Part shown: positions 24,716-32,943 of the stretch, piece after piece
Layout of the letters: each line of letters begins with the position of its first letter
Position numbering within the stretch: position 1 is the first letter of the stretch
NCBI RefSeq assembly: GCF_004366595.1
Contig: NZ_SORE01000045.1
Location: 1 to 32,943, forward strand
Source of the DNA: Paraburkholderia rhizosphaerae
Lineage (GTDB): Bacteria; Pseudomonadota; Gammaproteobacteria; Burkholderiales; Burkholderiaceae
Length of the DNA stretch: 32,943 bases
Direction of reading: 5' to 3'
Notes under the pieces: generated by a model
The model's input: the letters and a program-made list of their open reading frames with translations, nothing else
What the model was told of the DNA's origin: nothing
The model's database searches: none
Program-made: the position numbers and the translations under genes

Positions 24716-25141
24716 TCAGGTTTCGAGCTTCGCGTCCATTGTGATCGTCGCATTGAGCACCTTCGAAATCGGGCAACCGGCTTTCGCATCGGCCGCCGCC
24801 TTGTCGAATTTCGCCTTGTCGCCGCCGGGGATTTTTACGACGACGTCCAGATGCGACGCAGTGAGCGAGAAACCGCCGCCGTCTTTATCCAGCGTAACCG
24901 TCGCGGTGGTTGCGATGTGCTCGGGCTTGATGCCGGCCTTACCGAGCTCCGCCGATAGTGCCATCGAGAAGCAGCCCGCATGTGCCGCCGCAATTAACTC
25001 CTCAGGATTGGTGCCGATGCCGCTTTCGAATCGCGTCGCAAATGAATACTGGGTGTCCTTCAGCACGCCGCTGTCGGTCGAGATAGCGCCTTTTCCGTCC
25101 TGCAGACCGCCCTGCCAGACTGCCGATGCCTTGCGCTTCAT
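24716..25141 (-). CDS. OsmC family peroxidase
   Basis: A 141-aa cytoplasmic thiol peroxidase of the OsmC branch, reducing organic hydroperoxides. The two redox cysteines are Cys57 in AHAGCFSM and Cys123 in KAGCPISKVL. TNPEELIAAA and the N-terminal KASAVWQGGLQDGKG fit OsmC rather than Ohr. The ATG at 25141 follows GGAGAGCGT; an in-frame start 20 codons upstream lacks support. It is a single gene 78 bp from the end of the tetR promoter region, facing the same way. Confidence 0.94.
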   Translation of the reverse strand: MKRKASAVWQGGLQDGKGAISTDSGVLKDTQYSFATRFESGIGTNPEELIAAAHAGCFSMALSAELGKAGIKPEHIATTATVTLDKDGGGFSLTASHLDVVVKIPGGDKAKFDKAAADAKAGCPISKVLNATITMDAKLET

Positions 25142-25486
25142 TACGCTCTCCTGTGGTTGCCTCGTCGGTTCAGTCAGCTCGTACCGCGAATCCATCCGCA
25201 ACGGTCACGCCCAGAATCTTCTGCGGAAAAAACGGCATCGCGTGGAAAATGCTGCACTTCGCTCGAGGCGCAGGCGCGGACCGACCTTCATCATAGGCGC
25301 TCGCCCAGCCCGCTGCGATGAAGTCGCGATGAACATGCGCGTCCGCTTCATTATTGCGGATCACGTAATAGCGTTTATCCGATCTTCCACTTTCTGGTCG
25401 CCTTGTCGGTCAATACACTTCGTGCACGGATCGGAAAAAAGTGCTTCAGCCCGATACCGCCACAGCAAGAATTCCGGAGGTTCATC
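25142..25486. other. divergent region between OsmC and DUF4148 genes
   Basis: This 345-bp stretch must hold both promoters. A weak sigma-54-like match lies at 25198-25211 facing OsmC, which I do not count. No small gene is convincing. Confidence 0.4.
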
Positions 25487-25813
25487 ATGAAGACACGAGT
25501 TTCCGTCGCCGCCGCGGCGACCATCGCGGCTGCGTTGCTGGCCGCGCCCGCCATTTCATTTGCTCAGCAGTCCGACAACACGAGCCCGGTGACACGCGCT
25601 CAAGTGCGTGCCGAATTGATCGCCGCGGAGAAGGACGGGTCGCTGTATCTCGGCAATTCTGATTACCCGGGCCCGTCGGTGCAGACGGTCGCATCGGCTA
25701 ACAATACGTCTTCCGGCCAGGGCGTCGGCGGCGCTTATGGTGGTACATCGCAGTGGGGCTCGCGTACGCCAACCATCGAGCAACGCATCTTTGCAACGTT
25801 CCGCGGCAACTAA
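25487..25813 (+). CDS. DUF4148 family exported protein
   Basis: A 108-aa exported protein. Residues 1-25 are a signal peptide (AALLAAPAISFAQQ). VTRAQVRAELIAAEKDG at about 34-50 is the DUF4148 signature, a family concentrated in Burkholderiales and mostly uncharacterised. The tail is Gly/Ser rich. The ATG at 25487 has a strong CCGGAGG site; a longer in-frame start lacks a signal peptide. It is probably monocistronic. Confidence 0.92.
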   Translation: MKTRVSVAAAATIAAALLAAPAISFAQQSDNTSPVTRAQVRAELIAAEKDGSLYLGNSDYPGPSVQTVASANNTSSGQGVGGAYGGTSQWGSRTPTIEQRIFATFRGN

Positions 25814-26328
25814 CACACGTCCTTCCCCCCCGCTTTCGCCACGTCCTTGAAGGGGCCGGTAAGCGACACGCAGCGAACCGCGCACACGCGCGATTGCGAG
25901 TTGCGCTTGACCGGCCACCCGTCTCCCCGTGCGGTCAGGCAATAGCGCGCAAAGCCGCGAGAGCGCCCTTCCGTGCGCGCGGCCACAGCGCCGGTCACTC
26001 CGGTCACTCCGGTCACTCCGGTCACTCCGGTCACTCCGGTCACTCCGGTCACTCCGGTCACTCCGGTCACTCCGGTCGCTCCGGTCACTCCACGCAAAGT
26101 CGCGTTTCTACGCGTTGAATCGCGTCGAATCATGTTTCCCAACAGCGCAGCGCTATCCGCCGCACACCCATAGCCCCTGCTGCGCGCGCATCGCCTTGCG
26201 CCGTAAGCGTTCGAAGGGGCTGACGGCAGTGGTACTGCCGCAGTGCTAGCATCCCGATCAGTCCGCTGCCCGGTTCGCAGGACTCGACAAAGGTCCGCAC
26301 ACTGCATCTCACTTTCGAGGAGTGCAAC
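25814..26328. other. intergenic region containing a 9-bp tandem repeat
   Basis: This 515-bp stretch between the DUF4148 and crotonase genes is dominated by the tandem repeat at 25992-26090. All reading frames through the repeat are open only because 9 is a multiple of 3; I call no gene here. Confidence 0.6.
25992..26090. repeat. 9-bp tandem repeat, 11 copies
   Basis: The unit CGGTCACTC is repeated head to tail 11 times with no gaps. Copy 10 reads CGGTCGCTC; the others are identical. There are no spacers, so it is not a CRISPR array. Such short repeats are prone to copy-number change by slippage. It lies 239 bp upstream of the crotonase-family gene. Confidence 0.97.
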
Positions 26329-27192
26329 ATGATCGGAAAGACTGAGCCCACCGCCTCACAATCGATACAACAGCAAATCAGCGTCAACGAAGTCACGCCG
26401 GCGTATTGGCAGATCACTTTTCACAATCCGCCGTTCAACCTGTTCGGCCCGGACTCCATCCCGCAACTGCAGACGGTCGTCAACGCGATCGAAACCGCCC
26501 CGACCCTGAAGGTGGTAGTTTTTCAGAGCGACGTTCCGGGTTACTTTCTGACCCACTACGATTTCATTCCACCGCTATCCGACTCGACGGGTCTGCCCAA
26601 TGGACCGACCAGCCTGCATCCGCTTCCCGATATGCTGGTAAGAATCAGCAAATCGCGCGTTGTGTCGATTGCGAAGTTGCGTGGGCGCGTGACCGGTGTC
26701 GGAAGCGAGCTCGCGCTGGCCAGTGACATGCGCTTTGCCGCGGTTGAAAACCTCGAGATCTCGCAATGGGAGGCCGGTGCGGGTTTCGTGCCGGGCGGCG
26801 GGCCGATGGCCCGACTTCCGCGCCTGATTGGCCGCGGTCGCGCAATGGAAGTTTTGCTCAGTGCGGACAACCTCGATGGCGAGACAGCCGACCGGTATGG
26901 GTATGTCAATCGCTCGCTGCCGGATGCCCAGCTCGATGATTTCGTCGACAAACTGGCCCGCCGCATCGCCAGCTTCGACGGCGAAGCGCTCGCGGACATC
27001 AAGCAGGCCGTGAATTACGCCAGCCTGCCGCCCGAAGCGGAGGTCGCCGCCGGCTGGAACCTTTTTATCTGGTCGGTGCAACGGCCGGAGGCTCAATACC
27101 GTATCGGCGAACTGATGAAGCGCGGCTTGCAGAAAGACGCGGACATTGAGCGCAATCTCAATCGCTACACAGCGGAAGTCGGCAACCGCTGA
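26329..27192 (+). CDS. enoyl-CoA hydratase/isomerase (crotonase) family protein
   Basis: A 287-aa crotonase-fold protein. The acyl-CoA pocket segment is ITFHNPPFNLFGPDSI. The oxyanion-hole region carries the two expected acidic residues: Glu127 in GVGSELALASD and Glu148 in SQWEAGAGFVPGGG. They are 21 apart, one more than the usual 20, and the usual GGG before the first Glu is GVGS. A 20-residue polar N-tail precedes the fold. Exact reaction unknown; it is clearly different from RpfF in this window. GAGGAG precedes the ATG. It ends only 10 bp from the convergent 340-aa gene. Confidence 0.88.
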   Translation: MIGKTEPTASQSIQQQISVNEVTPAYWQITFHNPPFNLFGPDSIPQLQTVVNAIETAPTLKVVVFQSDVPGYFLTHYDFIPPLSDSTGLPNGPTSLHPLPDMLVRISKSRVVSIAKLRGRVTGVGSELALASDMRFAAVENLEISQWEAGAGFVPGGGPMARLPRLIGRGRAMEVLLSADNLDGETADRYGYVNRSLPDAQLDDFVDKLARRIASFDGEALADIKQAVNYASLPPEAEVAAGWNLFIWSVQRPEAQYRIGELMKRGLQKDADIERNLNRYTAEVGNR

Positions 27193-27202
27193 AGCGAAAG
27201 CG

Positions 27203-28225
27203 CTACGCGACGGACAACGCAATGCCGGAATCCTCGTGTTCGTCATCCGCCGCAGCCCGCGCTTCATCAGGCGAGCCCGGCTGCAGCGGCTGACGATGTT
27301 CGAGCACCTTGACTATCGTCGACTCGTTGTTCAGTCTTCCGCGATCGATGCTTTGCACTTGCCGAAGATCGACCAGCAGCACATCGCCTTTGCCGAATCG
27401 CTCGCCCGCGTCGATTTTCTTCAGGAATGCCCGATCGTTAATCGACGCATGGAAGGTCGTAACACCGTCATGAACGCGCCATGTGTTGCCATCCTTAAAC
27501 GTCATCGATTCGATTTGCAGCATCTTGTGCGATGTGCAATCCGACACGATCTCCGCGGCGGTGTCCGTCGTCACGGCGGACAGCGCGCCGAGTTCATCAT
27601 CGTGAACTTCGAGAACGACCCGTTCATGCATCAACACGCCGAAGTCGGTGATGCCTTCACGTTCCAGTGGTGAGAAGACTTTTTCAAGGCTCGAACGAAC
27701 GATATCGCTACGGTAGAGCTTCACCACGCGTGAGTCGATCTCGATCGTTTCTGTTTCAGAAACATGCACCGTCGCGACTTTCCCGTGCTGCTGGATCTGC
27801 ATTGGTCGCCGGCCTTTCAACCGGCGCAACAACCCAATCAGGCCGCCTCCGCCGACGAACCCGACCATGGTCATCAGCGTGTAGCCATTGCAAACCGCGC
27901 TCGCACCATGCCCCGAGAAAATGTCCTTGATTTGCGACAGCAGATGCTGTGTCGCGACGAGATCGATACCAAACGACCCGGCCTTGAAACTCGCATTGAC
28001 ATACACGCGAAGACTGGCGGCCTTTCCGTTGATCTCGTTGTTCGCTGCGCTCAGCAGATCAGCAATAGCGATGAGCGCCGGCGCGAGATCGCGCACATCC
28101 ATTCGATGCTCTTCGAGCGCAGGACCGTCGTAGATCACATAAAACGGCTGATGGTTGTTCATTTCCATGGTCTGGAGACGCGGCGCCGGTTGTGTACCGC
28201 GAGGCAGTGGGACAAGAGATGCCAT
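27203..28225 (-). CDS. unrecognised 340-aa protein with a central membrane-like segment
   Basis: I recognise no named domain. The N-terminal part after about residue 25 reads FYVIYDGPALEEHRMDVRDLAPALIAIADLLSAAN and looks like a conserved soluble domain. A hydrophobic segment (about 118-134, TLMTMVGFVGGGGLIGLL) is followed by basic RRLKGRRP. The second half is beta-rich, and the C-terminus is acidic and low complexity. I chose the ATG at 28225 with AGGG nearby; ATGs at 28168 or 28162 are also possible and would start nearer the conserved part. It is isolated, with a tight convergent neighbour and the porin terminator upstream. Confidence 0.75.
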   Translation of the reverse strand: MASLVPLPRGTQPAPRLQTMEMNNHQPFYVIYDGPALEEHRMDVRDLAPALIAIADLLSAANNEINGKAASLRVYVNASFKAGSFGIDLVATQHLLSQIKDIFSGHGASAVCNGYTLMTMVGFVGGGGLIGLLRRLKGRRPMQIQQHGKVATVHVSETETIEIDSRVVKLYRSDIVRSSLEKVFSPLEREGITDFGVLMHERVVLEVHDDELGALSAVTTDTAAEIVSDCTSHKMLQIESMTFKDGNTWRVHDGVTTFHASINDRAFLKKIDAGERFGKGDVLLVDLRQVQSIDRGRLNNESTIVKVLEHRQPLQPGSPDEARAAADDEHEDSGIALSVA

Positions 28226-28362
28226 GCTGCCCTGGAAGTACCGAAGCTGACAAACGTGTCGCGATCCGTAGTCCTGGTTGAGCAGAAGCCTATTTTGTCG
28301 GTGATTACGAAGCCAACTGGTGTCATCTCGCCAATGCGATGCAACCATCGGCGGACACCATA

Positions 28363-28402
28363 AGAAAAAGCCCCGCCCGGCAAACGCCGGGGCGGGGCTT
28401 TC
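28363..28402 (-). terminator. rho-independent terminator of the porin gene
   Basis: A long GC-rich inverted repeat (AAAGCCCCGCCCGGC / GCCGGGGCGGGGCTTT, one bulged base, loop of about 4 nt) followed on the minus strand by a T-rich run (28363-28369). It lies about 55 bp after the porin stop and insulates the unrecognised gene downstream. Confidence 0.92.
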
Positions 28403-28456
28403 TTACGCCTCTTCTTTACGTCGGATATCTAAGCTTAGAAGTCGCTTAGACGCAGC

Positions 28457-29614
28457 TTAGAAGCGGTGACGCATGCCAATCGTCGCGACCACCTGGTTGC
28501 CCGTCGACGACGCACCGCCCGAGTTATTGATAAACGCGACGAAGTTCTTGCCCGACACGTGCTGGTACATACCTTCCGCGTACACGTCGGTGCGCTTGGA
28601 CAGCGAGTACACCGCCTGCAGGTTGACCTGATTCCACTTCGGATCTTCGCCGAACTTCGTGGTGTTGGTCACGTGGCCATCCGTGTACACGTACGACGCG
28701 CCCAGGCTGAAGGCCGGCGTCAGCGCATACTTGCCGTTCAATTCAAAGTTGTCGAAGGTCACGCGGCCGTTTTGCGAACCGAACGATTGCGTGCCCTGGA
28801 ACTGGCTGTGCGTATAGACAAAACCCACCAGTGCCGGTCCGATCGCGTAGTTCACGCCTGCGCCGACCGTACGCTGCACATCCGCGCCGACGACGAAGCC
28901 GCCCGTGCCGTTCGATTGCGATTCCGCGACGTCGATTGCACCGTTCGTGTTCGCCGTGCTGTTCGAGCCGTTGATCTGCAAGTAGCCGGCCGCGATGTTA
29001 AAGCCCGCGAACGAGTAGCTCGCGCCCGCGCTATATGCGCGATTCACGGCGAAGTCGGTGTTGTTCGAGAATGCGTACAGAGTGCCGAACTTGAAGCCGG
29101 CATAGTTCACGCTCGAGTACTTGATCGAGTTGCTCATCCGAACCGAGTGGTTCAGGTTGTCGTTGTCGAACGGGTGCGCGAAGCCCGTGTCACCGAACGT
29201 GCCCGCCGTGCCCGACAGCGGTGCGACGAAGTCGACCAGCGAGTCGTACTGGCGGCCGAGCGTGACCGTGCCGTACTGGTCGCTCGACAGACCGACGAAT
29301 GCTTGCCGGCCGAACAGACGGTTGTCCTGCGCGAGCTTGCCGCTGGCAACGCTAAAACCGTTTTCGAGCACGAAGATCGCCTTCAGGCCGCCGCCGAGGT
29401 CTTCTGCACCGCGGAAGCCGAAGCGGCTACCGTTGATTTCACCGCTGGTTGCCTGGAACAGCGGACCACCTGACGCGCCACCTTTGCCGGCGACGTTATT
29501 CGTATAGGCCAAGCCAGCATCGATGATGCCGTATAGCGTCACAGAACTTTGTGCATGCGCGGTCGATGCGGCGAATGCAGCAATGACCGCCGCGGGGATG
29601 GCGATTTTTTTCAC
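28457..29614 (-). CDS. general outer-membrane porin (Burkholderia OpcP/Omp38 type)
   Basis: A 385-aa trimeric 16-strand beta-barrel porin. Residues 1-21 are a signal peptide ending in AHA. The mature start QSSVTLYGIIDAGLAYTNN and the C-terminal phenylalanine (GMRHRF) needed for barrel assembly are typical of the Gram-negative porin-4 group. Strand motifs such as GSRFGFRGAEDLGGGLKAIFVLE and FGRQAFVGLSSDQYGTVTLGRQYD match Burkholderia porins. The start codon is GTG at 29612-29614, with AAGGAG seven bases upstream. A strong terminator follows, so it is monocistronic. Confidence 0.95.
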   Translation of the reverse strand: MKKIAIPAAVIAAFAASTAHAQSSVTLYGIIDAGLAYTNNVAGKGGASGGPLFQATSGEINGSRFGFRGAEDLGGGLKAIFVLENGFSVASGKLAQDNRLFGRQAFVGLSSDQYGTVTLGRQYDSLVDFVAPLSGTAGTFGDTGFAHPFDNDNLNHSVRMSNSIKYSSVNYAGFKFGTLYAFSNNTDFAVNRAYSAGASYSFAGFNIAAGYLQINGSNSTANTNGAIDVAESQSNGTGGFVVGADVQRTVGAGVNYAIGPALVGFVYTHSQFQGTQSFGSQNGRVTFDNFELNGKYALTPAFSLGASYVYTDGHVTNTTKFGEDPKWNQVNLQAVYSLSKRTDVYAEGMYQHVSGKNFVAFINNSGGASSTGNQVVATIGMRHRF

Positions 29615-30290
29615 TGAGTAGCTCCTTCGTGTGGAAACCCGGATTGAACGGCGAACGGAAGTATAGGGAGCTACCCGTGATTATCATCTCGCCATATAGC
29701 GCAATACACTTCGTCTATACGAGCGATAAATATTTCATAAAACAGTAATACGCAAGCCAGACAAAGCTTTGCAGAGAATCGCACGCAATTCGCGCGCAAG
29801 CCTTAACGAATGGTCGTCGCGTAGTTGCAACGCGACGCATTCTTTCCCGTTCTGGAAGGCTCATTTCCAGCTGAAGAAAATTAGACAGCCGGATCAACGA
29901 AAGTCTCTTCAAGTCAATCTGGGCAAGGCCCGAAGGCGATCAAACCATGCCCGGGCCAGTCTCGAAACAAGTGTATTGAGCACCCCGCAGCTTACCGGTT
30001 TACTTAATATTCGACTAAAAAATTATTACTAAACGGATACAGGAAGCGCAATACAACGGCTTTCAATATCATATTTGCACGGGTTTATTGTAAATAAAGT
30101 TTATGAAAGTCATGTTTGTCAATAATTCAGCCTTCCCTTTCCGAATTGTCGTCATCCGGCGCAATGCCGTATATGAAGTGCATTCGGATGCCGGCTTTAA
30201 ACGCGCGACAGGTGCGCAGCGCAGGCCCGGGCGGCGCGGCGACGATGCGCCGCCCGCCAGCGGAATTGCGAACGCGAAACGCGCCGACCG
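29615..30290. other. long AT-rich region upstream of the porin
   Basis: This 676-bp stretch includes a marked AT-rich section (about 29985-30125). A TATACT box near 29660-29665 (minus) is a possible porin -10, but no good -35 accompanies it. A 9-bp-stem hairpin (30229-30255) lies after the glucosidase gene. No gene is convincing; an open frame from 30103 runs antisense into the glucosidase gene. Confidence 0.5.
30229..30255. other. GC hairpin after the glucosidase gene
   Basis: A perfect 9-bp GC stem (30229-30237 / 30247-30255) with a 9-nt loop, 36 bp past the stop codon. No T run follows on the minus strand, so it may stabilise the 3' end rather than terminate on its own. Confidence 0.4.
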
Positions 30291-32579
30291 TTACAGCAGC
30301 GCGACGACCCTGACGTCGCCCTGCTCGGCCGACGCCACGACCTTGCCGTCCACGCGCCTGAACGTGATCGAGACCGACGAATCGCCGACCCGTAGATTGC
30401 TGACCTCGAGCCAGTCGATGCCATCGGGCAGCATCGGTTGTTCGATCAACACTTCGCGGCGCGCCGCATCGATCGTCACACCGAGGCACGCCTCGAGCAT
30501 CATGAACGGCGAACCGGCCGCCCACGCCTGCGGCAGACACGCGACCGGATACGCGGTCGGCGGCTCGCCGCGACGCCGCTGGAAGCCGCAGAACAGTTCG
30601 GGCAAGCGCATATCGAACTTGACCGCCGCCTGGAAGAGCGCCTGCAGCAAGTTCACCGCAGCCGCTTTACCGCCGTAGCGCACGAGGCCACGCGCGCACA
30701 GCGCGTTGTCGTGCGGCCAGACCGAACCGTTGTGATACGCCATCGGATTAAAGCGCGGCTGACCGGCCGCCAGCGTGCGCACGCCCCAACCGGTATGAAA
30801 CAGTGCCGATCCGAGCGTGCGCACGACGGCCTCGCCGCGCTCGCGCTCCGGCATACCGAACGCGAGCAGGTGCCCTGCGTTCGATGCGAGCACGCGACAC
30901 AACTCACCGTGCCCATCGAGCGCGATACCGTAGAAGTTCAGATCGTCCATCCAGTACAACTCTTCCACGCGTTCGCGAATCGACCTCGCGCGCTGCGTAT
31001 AGCGCGCGGCATCGCTCGCCATGCCGCGCAGCGCGGCGAACTGCGCCATCGTGTCGAATGCGGCGCTCGCGTATGCCTGCACTTCGACGAGCGCAATCGG
31101 GCCGTCCGGAAAGCGTCCGTCGGCGTGGAATACCGAATCGTGGCTGTCCTTCCAGCCCTGGTTCGCAAGGCCGCCATCGGATGCGCGCTGATAGTCGAGC
31201 AAGCCGTAACGGTTGCGATCGCAGACGCCCGCGACCCACTTCGCCGCGCGCTCGAGCGCCGGCCACAGTTCTTCGATCAGCGCGGTGTCGGCGGTGCGCG
31301 CCACATAAGCGCCCGCCAGCACGATGAAAAGCGGGGTTGTGTCGACCCCGCCGTAATACAGCGCAAAAGGCACTTCGCCCGTGGCCGCCATCTCGCCACG
31401 ACGCAACTCGTGCATGATCTTGCCGACCGCGGCATCGCGAAACGCCGAATCTTCGAGCGCCTGATGCTTCGCGAGAAAGCGCAGCACGCCGCGTGCGAGC
31501 CCTGGTTGCAGCCACAACGATTGCAGCGAGGTGATCACCGCGTCGCGGCCAAACGGCGTCGAAAACCATGGAATGCCCGCGTACGGGTACGGGCCGGTTT
31601 CGAGATCGGTGGTCAACAGGCTCAGGTCCGCGTGCGAGCGCTCGATCCATGCGTTGAACAGCGGATTACTCGAGTGCACCCGTGCCGACGCACGGCGCCG
31701 CTCGCGCATCATCAGGTGTGCGTCGACCAGCGCCGCACGCACCGCCGCGCGACCGACCCGCGGCCGCACCGTATCGATCTGCGACACGTGTGCTTCGCTC
31801 ACCGTATGCGTCGCCTGCGGCACGTCCGCATCGGCGCGTCCATGCTTTGCATCGACTTCGACCGATACCGACAGATAGATCGACAGGCACGCCTGCGCGG
31901 GCAGGCGCACCGAGTAATCGGCGCGGCGCGCGGACAGCTTGTCCGGGGTCGGCGAAAACGCGATTCGCACGCGGCGCGACACGTCGTCGAGGCCGACGTA
32001 GCCGAGCACCACCTCGCCGCGCTCGACCCGCGCCGGCTCGATCATGCCTTGCCGCGGGCGCTTCAGCCCGCGCACCTCGAACATGTCGCGAAAGTCGCTC
32101 GCGAAGGAGATGGAGAGTGGCACCACCGCGTCGCTCGTGCCGTAGTTCGTCAATTCGATTGCTTCGTTGAGCACCGTGCCGCACAGCACCCGCACGCGCT
32201 CGACGTGAATCACACCTTCGGTCACGCCGTCGGGCGCGTCTCCGCCGAGCGGCGGCAGCGGACGGTTAGTGAGGTGCGCGGTAAACGCGGTGTTATCGCT
32301 GCTGACGCTGCCCGACAGCAACGACGGCGCGCGTCCGCCGAACGTAAGACGCAGTTGCGACAGCACCCGCGTATCGTTGACGAACAGACCGTCGTCGACG
32401 CCGGTGATATCGCCCAGTGGATCGTTGACGATGAATGTCCCGCCCGATTTCAATACGGACTGGTTCGGACTCGCCGTGTTCAGGTTTTCCGGCGCGATGA
32501 ACGCGCCGTCTTCGTCCTGTTCCGGGAAATCCACGTTGCCCGCATGTGTCAGTCCGCCGAGCGCTTCCGGATTCTGCAT
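30291..32579 (-). CDS. amylo-alpha-1,6-glucosidase / glycogen debranching-type glycosidase
   Basis: A 762-aa protein with the glycogen-debranching N-terminal domain (about 40-240, FIVNDPLGDITGVDDGLFVNDTRVLS) and an (alpha/alpha)6-barrel glycosidase domain (about 290-750). Core markers are YPYAGIPWFSTPFGRDAVITSLQSLW, GGVDTTPLFIVLAGAY, NQGWKDSHDSVFHADGRFPDGPIALVEVQ and YHNGSVWPHDNALCARG. Carboxylates in these match the family's catalytic region. It would hydrolyse alpha-1,6 or related linkages in storage glucans or oligosaccharides. The ATG at 32579 follows AGGAGGGAGTCA. No glg genes are adjacent, so the in vivo substrate is uncertain. Confidence 0.92.
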   Translation of the reverse strand: MQNPEALGGLTHAGNVDFPEQDEDGAFIAPENLNTASPNQSVLKSGGTFIVNDPLGDITGVDDGLFVNDTRVLSQLRLTFGGRAPSLLSGSVSSDNTAFTAHLTNRPLPPLGGDAPDGVTEGVIHVERVRVLCGTVLNEAIELTNYGTSDAVVPLSISFASDFRDMFEVRGLKRPRQGMIEPARVERGEVVLGYVGLDDVSRRVRIAFSPTPDKLSARRADYSVRLPAQACLSIYLSVSVEVDAKHGRADADVPQATHTVSEAHVSQIDTVRPRVGRAAVRAALVDAHLMMRERRRASARVHSSNPLFNAWIERSHADLSLLTTDLETGPYPYAGIPWFSTPFGRDAVITSLQSLWLQPGLARGVLRFLAKHQALEDSAFRDAAVGKIMHELRRGEMAATGEVPFALYYGGVDTTPLFIVLAGAYVARTADTALIEELWPALERAAKWVAGVCDRNRYGLLDYQRASDGGLANQGWKDSHDSVFHADGRFPDGPIALVEVQAYASAAFDTMAQFAALRGMASDAARYTQRARSIRERVEELYWMDDLNFYGIALDGHGELCRVLASNAGHLLAFGMPERERGEAVVRTLGSALFHTGWGVRTLAAGQPRFNPMAYHNGSVWPHDNALCARGLVRYGGKAAAVNLLQALFQAAVKFDMRLPELFCGFQRRRGEPPTAYPVACLPQAWAAGSPFMMLEACLGVTIDAARREVLIEQPMLPDGIDWLEVSNLRVGDSSVSITFRRVDGKVVASAEQGDVRVVALL

Positions 32580-32848
32580 TGACTCCCTCCTGTTCCTGTA
32601 TGTGTCCGTGCTGATCGATCCTCTCCGATTGTAGAGGGTCTACGTGAAATGGACACCTATGCGTTACACACGCGCACGCGCAATTGCAAGGTTGCACGCA
32701 CAGAGGTGGGATCGGAGGCCGGGCATCGCGGGAATGCGCGTTTCAGGCCGCATGAAACGCATCGGCCACGCAGATCTGGCACGCGTCGTGCGGTCGGCGG
32801 GCGCCGCACGCGCGAGCGCCTTCCGCGACGCGGGCAGCCAACCGGCCG

Positions 32849-32943
32849 TTAGCGCTTCGCGAGCGGCTTCGCTTCGCGCGCGGTCTCGCCGATGAACAGC
32901 TGACGCGGACGGCCAATCTTCTGCTCCGGATCGGCGATCATCT
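32849..32943 (-). CDS. gltA: citrate synthase, C-terminal fragment
   Basis: The last 31 codons before a TAA stop; the gene continues beyond the right edge. The end EQKIGRPRQLFIGETAREAK matches the C-terminus of hexameric GltA-type citrate synthases, where the conserved RPRQLYxG segment follows the final helix. Citrate synthase condenses acetyl-CoA and oxaloacetate in the TCA cycle. A 2-methylcitrate synthase is less likely because its C-terminus differs. The glucosidase gene follows 269 bp downstream on the same strand. Confidence 0.85.
   Translation of the reverse strand, partial: MIADPEQKIGRPRQLFIGETAREAKPLAKR

Noticed and set aside
25198..25211. Sigma-54-like element facing the OsmC gene
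   Set aside because: Spacing and TTGC fit, but the -24 block is GGCGTG with two mismatches; too weak to count with the five others.
25992..26090. Possible CRISPR array
   Set aside because: Units of 9 bp are directly adjacent with no unique spacers, and no cas genes are present.
25810..26307. Open frames through the 9-bp repeat giving TGV, VTP or SLR repeats
   Set aside because: The repeat unit is a multiple of three so every frame stays open; flanking sequence has no start signal or domain.
28466..29473. Plus-strand open frame opposite the porin gene
   Set aside because: Antisense shadow of a clear porin; no ribosome-binding site or domain.
30103..30678. Plus-strand open frame starting in the AT-rich stretch
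   Set aside because: Only the first few codons are outside the glucosidase gene; the rest is antisense to it and has no recognisable feature.
30438..32582. Long plus-strand open frame (714 codons) opposite the glucosidase gene
   Set aside because: Fully antisense to a well-supported enzyme; composition rich in Arg, His and Gln with no motif.
32777..32791. Sigma-54-like TGGCACG-CGTC-GTGC on the plus strand
   Set aside because: It points toward the antisense side of the citrate synthase gene with no plus-strand gene after it, and the -12 is GTGC; taken as a chance match.

Overview
The window reads as chromosomal DNA of a Burkholderiaceae bacterium, most likely Paraburkholderia or Burkholderia. 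The evidence is high GC, a Gram-negative trimeric porin of the Burkholderia type, a DUF4148 protein, an RpfR/RpfF (BDSF) signalling pair, and a stand-alone second-type rpoN. Both ends are cut genes: the first 32 codons of ilvC at the left (minus strand) and the last ~31 codons of a citrate synthase at the right (minus strand). No rRNA, tRNA, insertion sequence, prophage or CRISPR array is visible.

Region 1 (about 0.6-8.8 kb) is a stress block around rpoN (sigma-54). It holds a universal stress protein, rpoN, a periplasmic BON protein, a three-gene set (DJ-1/PfpI protein, DUF1488, PA2169-type four-helix bundle), an unidentified 97-aa protein, a small exported protein plus lipoprotein pair, and HAD phosphatase, PRC-barrel and DUF3175 genes. 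By eye, five correctly oriented -24/-12 elements (GG-N10-GC, all ending TTGC) lie 25-90 nt upstream of rpoN itself, BON, the PfpI set, the exported/lipoprotein pair and the PRC-barrel gene. I read this as a possible local, self-regulated sigma-54 stress regulon. No sigma-54 activator (enhancer-binding protein) gene lies in the window. This is the main discovery candidate.

Region 2 (about 9.0-19.1 kb) holds a full-length Lhr helicase of 1541 aa, then the convergent pair rpfR (PAS-GGDEF-EAL receptor) and rpfF (crotonase-fold synthase of the cis-2-unsaturated fatty acid signal BDSF), then an M20 metallopeptidase.

Region 3 (about 19.2-25.8 kb) is accessory metabolism and efflux: a superinfection-immunity-like membrane protein, an epoxide hydrolase, a LysE/RhtB exporter, a YodC-like protein, a TetR-DHA2 transporter pair with a duplicated operator-like sequence before each gene, an OsmC peroxidase and a DUF4148 protein.

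Region 4 (about 25.9-32.9 kb) holds a 9-bp x 11 tandem repeat, a crotonase-family enzyme, an unrecognised 340-aa protein, a GTG-started porin with a strong terminator, a glycogen-debranching-type glucosidase, and the 3' end of the citrate synthase gene.
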